From Oscillospiraceae bacterium (GTDB taxonomy: Bacteria > Bacillota > Clostridia > Oscillospirales > CAG-272): 38,613 bases of DNA. The translations under genes were made by a program, and so were the position numbers. The notes below the pieces were generated by a model, which saw only the letters and a list, made by a program, of their open reading frames with translations, ran no database searches and was not told the DNA's origin. Below, in pieces: positions 14,898 to 27,406 of this stretch (position 1 is its first letter; each line of letters opens with the position of its first letter). Location: the NCBI GenBank assembly GCA_015064695.1, contig SVRS01000020.1:1-38613 (forward strand), in the 5' to 3' direction.

Positions 14898-16660
14898 TTA
14901 TGTGTGCAAAATAGGCTTGTCCGTAAACTCAATCACAGGTACCTCGTATCCGTCGCTCTCAAACACCACGATCTCATTCTCGCCTTGGCGGAGCAGGGGA
15001 GCGGGAACGTAGAGAGTCTTTTGCGGCCCTGCGGGGTTGTAGTAGCGGCCAATGTTGAAGCCGTTGACCTTGACGAAACCCTTGGTAAATCCGTCGAGAC
15101 GGAGGAAGGTGTCCTTGGGAGTCCCCTCAATGACCAGCTTGCCCCGCAGGAAGGCGGGAACCTTGCCCTGTGTTTCAATTTCACCGTAGGGCAGAGCGGT
15201 CAGATCGTCCATGGTCAGGGGGTACATCTCCCAACCGAAGTGGAATCGCTGACCAAGGCGGACACCGCCCAGAATACCCTTTCGGTCCAGCAGATGAACG
15301 CCGTAGTTGATACGGCCCATGTTCTCCACCAGAATATCCAGCGTGGCCGTTTCGCCGAAATCCAGCCCGATGCGAACCGTGTCGCCGCCGCGGGCTCGCT
15401 CGTAGACACCCACTTGCTTACCGTTCAGGTAGAAAATAGCGCGGTCGTGGATCTCACCACATTCGATGGGAAGCTCCTCAAAGGGACCCGTCAAGGTGGT
15501 GCGGTAGAGGATGTAGCCGAAGTCCTGACCGATCTCCTCCATGGTTCTTGGGAAAGCATTGCGAACGGGCGTTGCCAAGGCGTCTACGCTCTCGAACAGG
15601 GGGGCAGATTCGGTCAGAGTCAGCTTGCCGTAGGGCGCCTTGGGGGAGTTCTGAATGGCGATATCGGGGGCCTTCTTGCCGGTTCGGTTTTCGATGGTTT
15701 CCCGAAGGGCGTAGTACATGGGCGTGGTATCGCCCGCTTCGGTGAGGGGCGCGGTGTAGTCGTAGCTGGTGACGGTGGGCCCGTAGTCGTTTGCGGAGCC
15801 GTTGGCGCCGTTCCAAAAGCCGAAATTGGTTCCGCCGTGGAACATATAGAAATTGAAGGAAGCTCCCAAATCGAAGAAGGTGTTGACCTCCCTCATGACC
15901 TCGTCGGGCTCACGCTGATCGCGGCCGCTCTCGTGCCAGTGATCGAACCAGCCGCTCCAAAATTCGCCGCACATGAGGGGGCGATCCTGCTGGAACTCGC
16001 GGAGAGTCAGAATCTGAGGAACGTGGGAGCCGAAATTGGCCACGGCCAAAACCTCGGGAAGAGTACCGCCGCTGAGCATCCAACGGCAGGTACCGTCCGA
16101 GGTGAACAGAGTGCAGTCAATGCCATTTTCACGGTAAATGTCCACGACCTTGCGCAGGTAGGTCTTGTCGTCGCCGTAGCTGCCGTACTCGTTTTCTACC
16201 TGGACCATGATGACGTTTCCGCCGTTGGTGCAAAGGTGGGGACGGATGCGGCTGAGAAGCTGGCCGTAGTAGGGGCGAACCTTATCCAGATACAGGGGAT
16301 CGTCACAGCGCAGGGCAATATTGGGGTATTTCAGAAGCCAGGAGGGCAGTCCTCCGAAATCCCATTCGGCGCAGATATAGGGACCGGGGCGCAGGATGAC
16401 GTTGAGGTCCAAGCGCTCGGCGGTCTCAATGAAGCGGACGATATCCAAAAGCCCCGAAAAGTCAAAGACGCCCTCCTGCCGCTCGTGGAGATTCCAGCAG
16501 GTGTAGGTTTCTACGGTGTTGAAGCCGCAGGCCTTGAGTTTCTTGAGACGGTCCTCCCAGTCCTCGGGCAGGGTACGAAAGTAGTGAATGGCGCCCGAAA
16601 TGATGGTATAGGGCTCGCCGTTCAGGAAGAATTGTCCGTCGTGGTAGGTGAATTCTTTTT

Positions 16661-16664
<4 letters not shown>
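14898..16664 (-). CDS. GH35 beta-galactosidase, cytosolic
   Basis: The 588-residue protein has the GH35 TIM barrel: [40 protein letters not shown] near the N-terminus, the acid/base motif [12 protein letters not shown], and [14 protein letters not shown] with the nucleophile Glu, followed by beta-sandwich domains ending in [22 protein letters not shown]35 enzymes release terminal beta-galactose; this size with no signal peptide resembles the cytosolic beta-1,3-galactosidase BgaC type. Its ATG (16664-16662) overlaps the uvrA stop TGA as ATGA, so translation is coupled to the repair gene. No sugar transporter is nearby. An upstream extension into uvrA is rejected. Confidence 0.94.
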
Positions 16665-19510
<2,846 letters not shown>

Positions 19511-19533
19511 AGTGATTCCTTTTTGGATAATGT

Positions 19534-20007
19534 TCAAAGTAAGGATTTCAGAAAATCCTTGTTCCACTTGGAGCGGTATACATAGGAGATTTGCCGTTTG
19601 ACGGCGCGTAGGCTGCTTTTTTTACCCTCGGTCAGAATGATGGGAATATTATGAAGAGCATCAGCCAGATCCGATACACGATCCGGATTCTTCTCTTGCA
19701 GGGCGGTCATCATTTCAACAAGGCAAGCCGAGAGGATAGCATATATTTGCTCGTCCTTGACGACGGCGGTTCCCCAAGTGTAAACGTTTTGCGTATCGAT
19801 AAAATACCATTTTTCTCGATCAAGGGAGGGGATGGCAGAGAGCTTATTTCGTATGATGTTGGATTCAATGCAGTTGGTTGTTTGAGGCGTGTCGATGATC
19901 TCTTGAATGACCCTTACGGCAATCTCGTTTGTTTCCTCAGCAGGGTAGGCGCGGAGAATGAGGAATACGGCATAAAGGTCATGGAGGTCGTGATTGGTGA
20001 GGAGCAT
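19534..20007 (-). CDS. Conserved-looking hypothetical protein upstream of uvrA
   Basis: This 157-residue soluble protein starts [21 protein letters not shown] and is mixed alpha/beta without signal peptide, membrane helices or recognised motifs. A run [25 protein letters not shown] is followed by a basic C-terminus ([15 protein letters not shown]). The ATG at 20007 follows GGAAAGGAAAC. With 23 nt to uvrA and the same orientation, it is probably co-transcribed with uvrA and GH35. Function unknown; no phage context supports a mobile origin. Confidence 0.65.
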   Translation of the reverse strand: MLLTNHDLHDLYAVFLILRAYPAEETNEIAVRVIQEIIDTPQTTNCIESNIIRNKLSAIPSLDREKWYFIDTQNVYTWGTAVVKDEQIYAILSACLVEMMTALQEKNPDRVSDLADALHNIPIILTEGKKSSLRAVKRQISYVYRSKWNKDFLKSLL

Positions 20008-20137
20008 GAGGTTTCCTTTCCTACAGGGGAATTTCAAGTTTGGTTTTCGTTGCAAAGCTTGAAATAACCATCGGTAGGGGGCGGCGCCTCAACGCCACGA
20101 AAATATCTCTATCCGACATGATGGTTTCGGTTAAGGA

Positions 20138-20180
20138 CTCTCGGGCCGTCGTGGGCGCCAGCCCATACGACGAGAGTTAT
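20138..20180. repeat. Long imperfect hairpin
   Basis: ACTCTCG...CGTCGTGGGC-GCCA-GCCCA(t)ACGACGAGAGT forms a long stem between two minus-strand genes, downstream of the 20208 gene. There is no T-run; it may be a REP-type element or a transcript 3' end. Confidence 0.5.
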
Positions 20181-20207
20181 TATCAGCTCGATAAACTTCG
20201 TTTTTCC

Positions 20208-20777
20208 TTACTGTGTTGTATCAAATTTCTTCTCCGCCTCCAAGGCCGCCTTGACCTTGGCAAGCTGCTTGGCCGTCAGACGGCTGACCTTGCGGCGATT
20301 GATCCGCCCGCTCTCCATGACGAAGCAAAGCTCGGCGTTCTTGTAGACGGGGGCATCGGAGGGCAGGGAACCATCGCTTTTGTCTCGCACCTCCAGGCGA
20401 ACCACCGAGGAGGCGTGGAAGATCATTTGTTGCCCCTGTTCGTTCTTGCCCGCGTTGACCATGCCCTCACCGAAGGTGATGCAGGCGGTCAGCAGGAGGG
20501 CAAGATCGTAAACGCACATGCAGCCGAAGGCGGCCACCGGAACCACCAGGATGGAGCCGATCAGATTATCCCACCAGCCCATCATTCCAAAGCCGATGAT
20601 GAGAGCGGTGACGGCCAAAATCACGCCCAGGGTCGCCCAAACGTAAACCCAGTTTCGCAGGTACGCCCGGCGGGGCTTGTGAGCGGTTGCCGGGCTGTAA
20701 AGGGCGGATTGCTTCTGGGCGGCGGCGTGCTTTTCGGCGCGCCTGCCGTGGTCGCCCTTATGCTTCTTTTCGCTCAT
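20208..20777 (-). CDS. Membrane protein with basic N-terminus
   Basis: The 189-residue protein has a strongly basic N-terminal 40 residues, two membrane helices (about 41-64 and 71-97) and a soluble C-terminal domain with charged beta-strand-like segments (VVRLEVRDKSDGSLP, AELCFVMESGRINRRKVSRL). It starts 3 nt after the PHP gene stop, so it is in the same transcript and probably translationally coupled. Family not recognised. The adjacency to a cytosolic phosphoesterase does not by itself reveal a role. Confidence 0.7.
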   Translation of the reverse strand: MSEKKHKGDHGRRAEKHAAAQKQSALYSPATAHKPRRAYLRNWVYVWATLGVILAVTALIIGFGMMGWWDNLIGSILVVPVAAFGCMCVYDLALLLTACITFGEGMVNAGKNEQGQQMIFHASSVVRLEVRDKSDGSLPSDAPVYKNAELCFVMESGRINRRKVSRLTAKQLAKVKAALEAEKKFDTTQ

Positions 20778-20780
20778 GGC

Positions 20781-21815
20781 TTACTCCAATTCGTCCAGGA
20801 AATACCCACGGGTAATGGCCCGTCTGCCCTTATCGTCAAATACAACCACTCGGAAATAGCCGCGGTCAGCGGGGTAGTTCAGGCGCGTCATATCCCCGAA
20901 GAAGCCCGTCATATCTACTTCCGTATAGGTCATGTTCTCACCGGAGCGGGCGGCAGCCCAGCGGGAGGCGGAGTGAACGGCTATGCGGCAAACGTGAGAG
21001 TCGGCAGGGAAGGTCATCTTCAAAATACCGTCCTCCAGATACAGCGAGTCGATTTCAGGACCCCAGGAGGCGTAGAAGTCGCCCTGCTCGTAAGCGGTCA
21101 TAATATCGTCATAGGTCAGCGCGGGAGCCTTGAAGCGCACCCAACCGCCGCACATATCGTGGATGCCGTGATTGTCGTCGGTGGCAACGGGGTAGACCCG
21201 CTTGCCTTCCATGAGGAAATCATCCAGGACGTGGTCGCTCTCGTCCAGGGTCCAGCCGCCTACGGCACAGCCCGTGTTGTAGACCTCCAGCGCGGTGACT
21301 CCCTCCAGGCCGATGTAATGGGTGTAGGTCTGCTTGGACCAGTTGGGGTGATTGTAGCTGACCAGATACCCCTTGGCACGAGCCTCGGCAATCATCTCGT
21401 TCTGTCCCTCCGCCGAGTAAACGCGGCGATAGTCGCCCTTGTAGTAATCCTGCTTTTCAGCGTGAGTGCGGGCATTGCCCCAGGCGTAGCTGGGGTTGGG
21501 ACAGGGGTAATGGGTCTCGTGGGGGTTCTTGGCGTAGAAATTCAGATGGTAGCAGGGGTACTCACCGAAATCACCGTACAGGGCGGGACCACCGGTATCG
21601 ACCTCGTAGGCGGTGATGGCAAGGAAGCTTTCGTCGGACAGATCCGAGTGATCGATCATGACCTCGTGGTCGGTGAAGGCGACGACGGAGTAGCCCTGAG
21701 CCATATAGATCTCCTTGATCTCGGCGGGGGACTTGCAGCCGTCGGAGCAGGTGGTATGGGTGTGGAGATTGGCCTTGTAGAATTGGCCGTTTTCGGGGAT
21801 GAGGTAGTGTTTCAT
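20781..21815 (-). CDS. PHP-domain metal-dependent phosphoesterase
   Basis: The 344-residue protein has the PHP fold's metal-binding motifs: HTH at residues 18-20 in NLHTHTTCSDG, FTDHE (about 47-51), NHPNW near residue 155, and TDDNH near 213. A C-terminal beta-rich extension (about 270-344) follows, as in PHP proteins with an Ig-like tail. PHP proteins hydrolyse phosphoesters such as histidinol phosphate, nucleoside 3',5'-bisphosphates or oligonucleotides. The substrate here is unknown. AAAAAGGAG precedes the ATG. It is the third gene of a four-gene minus-strand run (22428 down to 20208). Confidence 0.88.
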   Translation of the reverse strand: MKHYLIPENGQFYKANLHTHTTCSDGCKSPAEIKEIYMAQGYSVVAFTDHEVMIDHSDLSDESFLAITAYEVDTGGPALYGDFGEYPCYHLNFYAKNPHETHYPCPNPSYAWGNARTHAEKQDYYKGDYRRVYSAEGQNEMIAEARAKGYLVSYNHPNWSKQTYTHYIGLEGVTALEVYNTGCAVGGWTLDESDHVLDDFLMEGKRVYPVATDDNHGIHDMCGGWVRFKAPALTYDDIMTAYEQGDFYASWGPEIDSLYLEDGILKMTFPADSHVCRIAVHSASRWAAARSGENMTYTEVDMTGFFGDMTRLNYPADRGYFRVVVFDDKGRRAITRGYFLDELE

Positions 21816-21862
21816 GGTGTGATCTCCTTTTTATAAAATAGATTATGAATAGAATAGAGAAA

Positions 21863-22114
21863 TCAAGTATTTTGGTGATTGTCGGAGACTTCGTCACTGT
21901 CGGGGTCTGAGGCTTCCTTGCTTCTTTTTGAAAATCGATAGAGGCACAGACCGACGAAGGCGGAGAACAGGATCACGGTGGCGATGGGGATATACAACGT
22001 ATCCCAAACGATGTGGCCCTTTGTCAATCGCAGGATCAGGTCGGCCAGAGCCAGTGTATCTGCGATGATCCACAGACAGAGGGGGATGGGGGATGGCTTT
22101 CGGGAGGTTTGCAT
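21863..22114 (-). CDS. Small two-TM membrane protein
   Basis: This 83-residue protein has helices at about 11-28 and 40-61 and a charged, acidic C-terminus rich in Ser/Asp. AAAAGGAGCC precedes the ATG. It lies 14 nt after the zinc-ribbon gene and 47 nt before the PHP gene, in the same direction. No family recognised. Confidence 0.65.
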   Translation of the reverse strand: MQTSRKPSPIPLCLWIIADTLALADLILRLTKGHIVWDTLYIPIATVILFSAFVGLCLYRFSKRSKEASDPDSDEVSDNHQNT

Positions 22115-22128
22115 GGCAGGCTCCTTTT

Positions 22129-22428
22129 CTACAGAATTCGGCTTTTGGCGTATTTTTGCTTGACGGCGATATCTTCTTGCTCGTCAAAGGTGATGGTGGT
22201 GTTGCAGGCGGCGCATTGGAGCACGTAATGGGTAACCGAGATGGGGCCGCGTGTCCCGACGATCATGTGATTGTCGAAGATCTGGTCCTTCGCGGCCTCA
22301 TAGCCGGGATCACCGGGGTTCAGAGCCTCAGTAACCTTCTGCCGCTTCAGGAGTTTACCGCATTTGTGGCAATAGTACTTCTTGAAGAGCATGGCTACGG
22401 GAATGGATACGGTGGCACCTGATTTCAT
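22129..22428 (-). CDS. Small zinc-ribbon protein
   Basis: The 99-residue protein has two CxxC knuckles, CHKC (about 20-23) and CAAC (about 72-75), that should hold one zinc, with basic residues around the first (KKYYCHKCGKLLKRQK). It could bind nucleic acid or protein, but no family was recognised. AAAGGAAAAACAACC precedes the ATG. It is the first gene of the run ending at 20208; a repeat-rich 264-bp spacer separates it from uvrB. Confidence 0.65.
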   Translation of the reverse strand: MKSGATVSIPVAMLFKKYYCHKCGKLLKRQKVTEALNPGDPGYEAAKDQIFDNHMIVGTRGPISVTHYVLQCAACNTTITFDEQEDIAVKQKYAKSRIL

Positions 22429-22457
22429 GGTTGTTTTTCCTTTCGGTTTGGATTCAA

Positions 22458-22682
22458 ATTAGGGTTTGCAGGGCTCTGCCCTGCGCCCGCTTAAACCCTT
22501 CTTTGAAAGCCTCCTCGCGTTGCTCGGTGCAAATTCGCCTTCGGCGAAGTTTGCGAAGGGTTTAAGAATCCCAAGAACTAAAAAAAGATTATTTGACAAT
22601 GTTTTTGAAGGTTTTAGGAAGTCCGGAAACCCTTTTTCAAAAGGGTTTTCGGTGGGGGCCAGGGGCAAAGCCCCTGACCGTT
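22458..22682. repeat. Folded repeats between uvrB and the zinc-ribbon gene (family 2, copies 2-3)
   Basis: The stretch holds GGGTTTGCAGGGC/GCCCTGC...TAAACCC (22458-22498), a TTCGCC/GGCGAA hairpin (about 22532-22545), and at 22606-22682 a copy of the family-2 unit with AAACCCTTTTTCAAAAGGGTTT then GTGGGGGCCAGGGGC...GCCCCTGAC. On the minus strand the last part directly follows the uvrB stop and probably serves as its terminator. Confidence 0.6.
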
Positions 22683-22692
22683 AAACCGCAAT

Positions 22693-24702
22693 CTATTTGC
22701 CCGATCGCAATCTTGCGATCTCGTCTCGAATGTAAGCCGCCTTCTCGAACTCCAGCTCCTTGGCGGCCTGCTTCATCTCGCGGGTCAGCTTTTCGATCAT
22801 AGCCTCGCGGTCCTTGGCGGATAGCTTGCGCTTCTTGGCGGGCGCGGTGTCCTCCACGGTATCGATGCCCGTCCCCTTTCGCTTGTGGCGGGTATCCTCC
22901 TCCTTGGCGCCGATTTCGATGACGTCGCGGACCTCCTTGATGACGGTCTTGGGCGTGATGCCGTGTTCCTTGTTGTAGGCATCCTGGATAGCGCGGCGCC
23001 GAGCCGTTTCCTTGATGGCTACCTCCATGGATCGGGTGACCTTGTCGGCATACATGATGACGGTGCCGTTCTCGTTTCGCGCGGCGCGGCCTATAGTCTG
23101 GATGAGGGAACGCTCAGCGCGGAGAAATCCTTCCTTATCAGCATCCAAAATGGCCACCAGGGAAACCTCGGGCAGGTCCAGACCCTCGCGGAGCAGGTTG
23201 ATGCCCACCAGCACGTCGAATACGCCCAAGCGGAGGTCGCGGATGATCTGTATGCGCTCCATGGTGTCCACGTCGTGGTGGAGGTAGCGGACCTTGATGC
23301 CGTTGCCGTCCAGGTAGTCTGTGAGATCCTCGGCCATTTTTTTGGTCAGGGTGGTGACCAGCACCCGATCGCCGCGAGCGGTCCGCACCTTGATCTCTCC
23401 CATAAGATCGTCCACCTGTCCCTCAATGGGGCGCACGTGAATGATGGGGTCGAGAAGTCCCGTGGGGCGGATGATCTGCTCCACCGTGGCTTCGGTATGC
23501 TCCAGCTCGTAATTGCCGGGGGTGGCCGAGACGAAGACTGTCTGTCCCATTCGTTCCTCAAATTCCTCAAAATACAAGGGGCGGTTATCGTAGGCCGAGG
23601 GAAGGCGGAAGCCGTAGTCGATGAGGTTTTTCTTCCGCGCCGTGTCGCCGCCGCTCATACCGCCGATCTGAGGCACGGTGACGTGGGATTCGTCAATGAA
23701 CAGAAGATAATCGTCGGGAAAATAGTTGAGCAGGGTGTAAGGTGTCGCTCCGGGTTCTCGGCCTGTAAGGATGCGGGAGTAGTTCTCCACGCCCGAGCAA
23801 AATCCCACCTCGCGGAGCATTTCCAAATCATACTTGACCCGTTCCTCGATGCGCTGGGCCTCGATAAGCTTATTTTGGGATTTGAAAAACTCCACCCGAT
23901 CCTCCATCTCACGCCAGATTTCCGACAGAGCCGCTTCCTTTTTGTCGTTGGATACGGCGTAGTGGGTGGCGGGATAGACGGCGGCGTAGGATAAGAGACG
24001 GATCAATTCTCCTGTGACGATGTTGATCTCGGAGAGACGGTCGATCTCCTCGTCGAAAAACTCCACCCGCAGGGCGGTCTCGTTTTGGTTGGAGGGGATG
24101 ATTTCCACGGTATCCCCGCGTACGCGAAAGCTGTCTCGGACGAGATTCATGTCGTTGCGAGTGTAGCTGTTGAAGACCAGCTTACGGATCAGCTCATCTC
24201 GACTCATGATCATGCCGGGACGGAGGGGAATGACCAGGTCCTTATACTCCGAGGGGTCACCCAGAGAGTAGATGCAGGATACCGAGGCTACGATGATGAC
24301 GTCCCTCCGCTCAAACAGAGCCGAAGTGGCTGAGTGGCGGAGGCGGTCGATCTCGTCGTTGATGAGGGCGTCCTTTTCAATGTACATATCCTTGCCGGGG
24401 ATGTAGGCCTCGGGCTGGTAGTAGTCGTAGTAGGACACGAAATACTCCACCGCCGCATCGGGGAAGAAGGCCCGAAACTCCGAGCAGAGCTGGGCGGCCA
24501 GGGTCTTATTGGGCTCCAGGATGAGGGTGGGGCGGTTGGCTTGGGCTATGACGTTGGCCATGGTGAAGGTCTTGCCCGAGCCCGTCACACCCAGGAGGGT
24601 CTGCATCCTTTTGCCGTTGTTCAGCCCTTCCACCAGGGATGCAATGGCAGTGGGCTGATCCCCCGTGGGGGTATAATCGCTTTTGAGTTTGAAGGTATCC
24701 AT
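22693..24702 (-). CDS. uvrB: UvrABC excision nuclease subunit B
   Basis: The 669-residue helicase-fold protein receives damaged DNA from UvrA and recruits UvrC. Motifs in order: Walker [20 protein letters not shown], the beta-hairpin region [28 protein letters not shown] (motif II), [64 protein letters not shown], and the C-terminal UVR domain [20 protein letters not shown]. The ATG at 24702 has AGGAAATAT before it; the GTG at 24717 lacks a ribosome site. It is a single-gene transcript in which no LexA box was seen, and it is not adjacent to uvrA. Confidence 0.98.
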   Translation of the reverse strand: MDTFKLKSDYTPTGDQPTAIASLVEGLNNGKRMQTLLGVTGSGKTFTMANVIAQANRPTLILEPNKTLAAQLCSEFRAFFPDAAVEYFVSYYDYYQPEAYIPGKDMYIEKDALINDEIDRLRHSATSALFERRDVIIVASVSCIYSLGDPSEYKDLVIPLRPGMIMSRDELIRKLVFNSYTRNDMNLVRDSFRVRGDTVEIIPSNQNETALRVEFFDEEIDRLSEINIVTGELIRLLSYAAVYPATHYAVSNDKKEAALSEIWREMEDRVEFFKSQNKLIEAQRIEERVKYDLEMLREVGFCSGVENYSRILTGREPGATPYTLLNYFPDDYLLFIDESHVTVPQIGGMSGGDTARKKNLIDYGFRLPSAYDNRPLYFEEFEERMGQTVFVSATPGNYELEHTEATVEQIIRPTGLLDPIIHVRPIEGQVDDLMGEIKVRTARGDRVLVTTLTKKMAEDLTDYLDGNGIKVRYLHHDVDTMERIQIIRDLRLGVFDVLVGINLLREGLDLPEVSLVAILDADKEGFLRAERSLIQTIGRAARNENGTVIMYADKVTRSMEVAIKETARRRAIQDAYNKEHGITPKTVIKEVRDVIEIGAKEEDTRHKRKGTGIDTVEDTAPAKKRKLSAKDREAMIEKLTREMKQAAKELEFEKAAYIRDEIARLRSGK

Positions 24703-24750
24703 ATATTTCCTATCCACAGTCGGTGTTCGACGGTATAACGTATCTTCCTT

Positions 24751-24779
24751 ATTATAACACGGATAGACGGGTTATGCAA
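24751..24779 (-). promoter_or_regulatory. Promoter of uvrB
   Basis: Minus-strand TTGCAT (24779-24774), 17-bp spacer, TATAAT (24756-24751), about 40-50 nt before the ATG. Confidence 0.75.
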
Positions 24780-24874
24780 TATGTTTTTTATATTTTTTTG
24801 CAAAAAAGTATTCCCGCGGCGGAGGATGACCGGGATTTTTTGGCGGATTTGCATAGTAAATTTACCCGATGTAC

Positions 24875-24903
24875 TTGACATTCTCTCCCGATTCGTGTAA
24901 AAT
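24875..24903 (+). promoter_or_regulatory. Promoter of the URO-D family gene
   Basis: TTGACA (24875-24880), 17-bp spacer, TAAAAT (24898-24903), divergent from the uvrB promoter. Confidence 0.75.
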
Positions 24904-24967
24904 ATAAAGGTAGCCCATAACACACGAAGCTTATCTATGAAAACCTCTGTGAAAGAAAGGACTTGAA

Positions 24968-26080
24968 ATGGAACCCAGAAAGCCTTGGAAAGGAACCATG
25001 ACCCGGCGCGAGCGCTTCAACGCGCAAATGCACTATCAGCCCTTCGACCGAACCGTGAATATGGAGTTCGGTTACTGGAGTGAAAACTATCAAGTATGGA
25101 GCATTTTTCGGGAGAATCATATTACAAACGAATGGGAAGCCGACAGCTTCTTTGCCTTTGAACCGCCTGCAATCGTGGGAGGACATTTCGATATGTGCCC
25201 CGGCTTTGAAGAGAAGGTCCTGGAGGAAAAAGAGAAGACCTTGATCAAGATCGACCCCAACGGCTTGATCGTGGAGGTTCCCAAGGACGGCCATTCCTCC
25301 ATCCCTCATTACCTCGGCAGCTCCATTGAGACCCCTGAGGACTGGAAGGCGGTCAAGGAACGAAGCTTTGTTCGGGGAGCGGACTTCAGAAAGCCGGATT
25401 TTGAGTGGTTGGATCAGTTCTGTCGGGATGACCGTGACTATCCCGTCGGCATCAACTGCGGTTCCATGATCGGCCGCGTGCGGGATATGCTTACGGTGGA
25501 GGGACTATCCTACGCCGTGGCGGATTATCCCGATATGGTGGCTGACATGGTGGAAACCAGATGTCAGATCGTGGAGGACTTCCTGGATGCCGTGCTTCCT
25601 CGCTACCACTTTGATTATGCCAGCGGCTGGGAGGACATCTGTTGCAAGAACGGCCCGCTGGTGAACATGGATTTCTTCAAATCCGTCGTCTATCCCTGCT
25701 ACAAGCGGATCGGGGATAAGCTCCACAAGCACGGCGTGGACATCTGGTACACCGATTGCGACGGAGACGTGCGTCCTCTGCTCCCGTATTTTCTGGACGC
25801 GGGCATCAATTGCCTGTTCCCCTACGAGGTCAACTCCTGCGCCCATCCCGGTGAGCTGTTTGCCGAGTACGGCAAGGATCTGCGCATCATGGGAGGATTT
25901 GACAAAATGAAGATGATCGAGGGAAAGGATGCCATCAAGGCCTACATGAAGACCTTGGAGCCCCTCGTAGCTCGGGGCGGCTACATCCCGTTCTGCGATC
26001 ACCGCTGTCCTCCGGACGTGACTCCGGAAAACTATTTGTACTATCTTGACCTGAAGGAAAAGACCTTCGGGCTGGAATAA
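24968..26080 (+). CDS. Uroporphyrinogen decarboxylase (URO-D) family protein
   Basis: The 370-residue protein has the URO-D TIM-barrel layout: TMTRRERFNAQMHYQPFDR near the N-terminus, INCGSMIGRVRDMLTVEGL, DFLDAVLPRYHFDYASGWEDICCKNGPLVNMDFF, HGVDIWYTDCDGDVRPLLP and the C-terminal GGYIPFCDHRCPPDVTPENYLYYL. No tetrapyrrole genes are near and the residues diverge from HemE, so it more likely belongs to the corrinoid-methyltransferase-like (MtaA/CmuA-type) or sugar-linked branch seen in gut Clostridia. Its substrate is unknown. AGAAAGGACTTGAA precedes the ATG. A TIR-bounded element begins immediately after the stop. Confidence 0.85.
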   Translation: MEPRKPWKGTMTRRERFNAQMHYQPFDRTVNMEFGYWSENYQVWSIFRENHITNEWEADSFFAFEPPAIVGGHFDMCPGFEEKVLEEKEKTLIKIDPNGLIVEVPKDGHSSIPHYLGSSIETPEDWKAVKERSFVRGADFRKPDFEWLDQFCRDDRDYPVGINCGSMIGRVRDMLTVEGLSYAVADYPDMVADMVETRCQIVEDFLDAVLPRYHFDYASGWEDICCKNGPLVNMDFFKSVVYPCYKRIGDKLHKHGVDIWYTDCDGDVRPLLPYFLDAGINCLFPYEVNSCAHPGELFAEYGKDLRIMGGFDKMKMIEGKDAIKAYMKTLEPLVARGGYIPFCDHRCPPDVTPENYLYYLDLKEKTFGLE

Positions 26081-26081
26081 C

Positions 26082-26294
26082 ACTAATTATCAATAAAAAC
26101 CTTGAACGCCTAACCGCGCCCTCATACCAATGGGGGAGGGACCCCATGGGGGGGAACGAGTCCGGCCGTTCCTCCGAGTAGCACCCTAAGAATCATTTGT
26201 CGTAAAGTCTTTGGGGTTCCAAGCCACTTTCTTTAGAAAGGGGCTTGGCCGCCGGAGGCACGCTCTCCATGCAAGGTTTTATTTGTAAATTAGT
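26082..26294. repeat. TIR-bounded intergenic element C
   Basis: The 23-nt ends (26082-26104, starting ACTAATTA, and 26272-26294, ending TTAGT) are inverted copies with 19 of 23 matches. The left end begins 1 nt after the URO-D stop codon. Inside is a hairpin CCAAGCCaCTTTC-TTTA-GAAAGgGGCTTGG (26219-26248, one mismatch) related to family 2, plus a GACCCCATGGGG palindrome. It has no coding capacity. Confidence 0.6.
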
Positions 26295-26368
26295 ATCAGC
26301 AATCAAAATACACTTTGAATTTTAACAAGAAAGGATGCTTTCGCAAGGCGAAAGCCAAGGTTATTACC

Positions 26369-27226
26369 ATGAAGATCTCTGTCAGCTCCTATTCCTTCCA
26401 GCAGTACGTCGGCGCGGGTAAGCTCGCCCACATCGACACCATCAAGCAGGCCCACGACATGGGCTTTGAGGCCATCGAGTTTTTGGATATGCCCGCTCCC
26501 ACCTACGAGGAGCAGGTCAAGTACGCCTACAAGCTCCGCGAGGAGGCCGAGAAGTACGGCATGACCATCAATGCCTACACCATCGGTGCCAACCTCTACT
26601 ATGCCGACCCCGAGGGCTCTGCCGCCGAGGTGGCCCGCCTCAAGGGGCAGGTGGACATCGCCGCTATTCTGGGTTGCTCGGTCATGCGCCACGACGTTTG
26701 CTACGGCGTGGGTAAGACAGGTACCTCCCGTTCCTTCGGGCTGATGCTCCCCACCATTGCCGCCAACGCCCGCGCCGTCACCGAATACGCCGCCGAAAAG
26801 GGTGTCAAGACCTGCACCGAGAACCACGGCTTCATCGCCCAGGATTCTTACAGAGTGGAGCAGCTCTTCAACGCCGTGGCTCACGATAACTACGGCCTGC
26901 TGGTTGACGTGGGTAACTTCGTTTGCGCTGACGAGGACAACTGCGCCGCTGTCTCCCGAGTGGCGCCCTATGCCATCCACGTCCATGCCAAGGATATGTA
27001 CAAGTCCGCTACCCCCGCTCCCGGCTTCGGTCAGACCCGCGGTTGCAACTACTTCAAGGGTGCCATCGTTGGCGAGGGCGATTGCAACGTGGAGAAGTGC
27101 CTGCAAATTCTCAAGAGAGCCGGCTACGACGGCTACTGCTCCATTGAGTTCGAGGGCTCCGAGGATTGCATCGAGGCCATCGCTAAGGGCTACGAGAATC
27201 TGAAGGGTATGCTGGAGAGAATCTAA
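26369..27226 (+). CDS. Sugar phosphate isomerase/epimerase (xylose-isomerase-like TIM barrel)
   Basis: The 285-residue protein has the AP endonuclease-2/xylose-isomerase-like barrel: MKISVSSYSFQQ, GFEAIEFLDMPAP, CTENHGFIAQ with a metal-binding Glu/His, GLLVDVGNFVCADE (Asp), PYAIHVHAKDMYKS (His), and GYDGYCSIEFEGSEDCIEAI (final Glu). Such enzymes epimerise or isomerise sugars or sugar derivatives using divalent metal. The ATG at 26369 is chosen by homology of the first strand. Just upstream is a hairpin GCTTTCGC/GGCGAAAGC (26337-26355) between a good AGAAAGGA and the start, which could bring that ribosome site closer when folded. It is in the same direction as the URO-D gene. Confidence 0.88.
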   Translation: MKISVSSYSFQQYVGAGKLAHIDTIKQAHDMGFEAIEFLDMPAPTYEEQVKYAYKLREEAEKYGMTINAYTIGANLYYADPEGSAAEVARLKGQVDIAAILGCSVMRHDVCYGVGKTGTSRSFGLMLPTIAANARAVTEYAAEKGVKTCTENHGFIAQDSYRVEQLFNAVAHDNYGLLVDVGNFVCADEDNCAAVSRVAPYAIHVHAKDMYKSATPAPGFGQTRGCNYFKGAIVGEGDCNVEKCLQILKRAGYDGYCSIEFEGSEDCIEAIAKGYENLKGMLERI

Positions 27227-27331
27227 AGGGAGCGAGGGGCGCTACCCCTGACCCCCCGCTTATGAACCTCGCACTGCAAGCAGTGCAGAAAGAAAGGGTT
27301 TAAGGACTCCAAAGAGCTTTGGGAAAACAGG

Positions 27332-27368
27332 ACAGGCTGTGTGCGTCTTTGCGCGTGCAGCCTGTTTA
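27332..27368 (+). terminator. Terminator-like hairpin before the 117-residue gene
   Basis: ACAGGCTG (27332-27339) pairs with CAGCCTGT (27358-27365); inner GTGCG/GCGCG pairs extend the stem. Only a short T-run (TTT) follows. The preceding 27227-27330 holds family-2-like repeat fragments (GAGGGGC, AAAGGGTTTAAGGACTCC). Confidence 0.5.
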
Positions 27369-27406
27369 GAGGTTCCCTTTATAAAAAGGGTGAAAGGAAA
27401 TAACCC

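Noticed and set aside
24703..24780. LexA (SOS) box ahead of uvrB, and likewise ahead of uvrA's operon
   Set aside because: No GAAC-N4-GTTC type sequence was seen in either upstream region; control by another route is possible.
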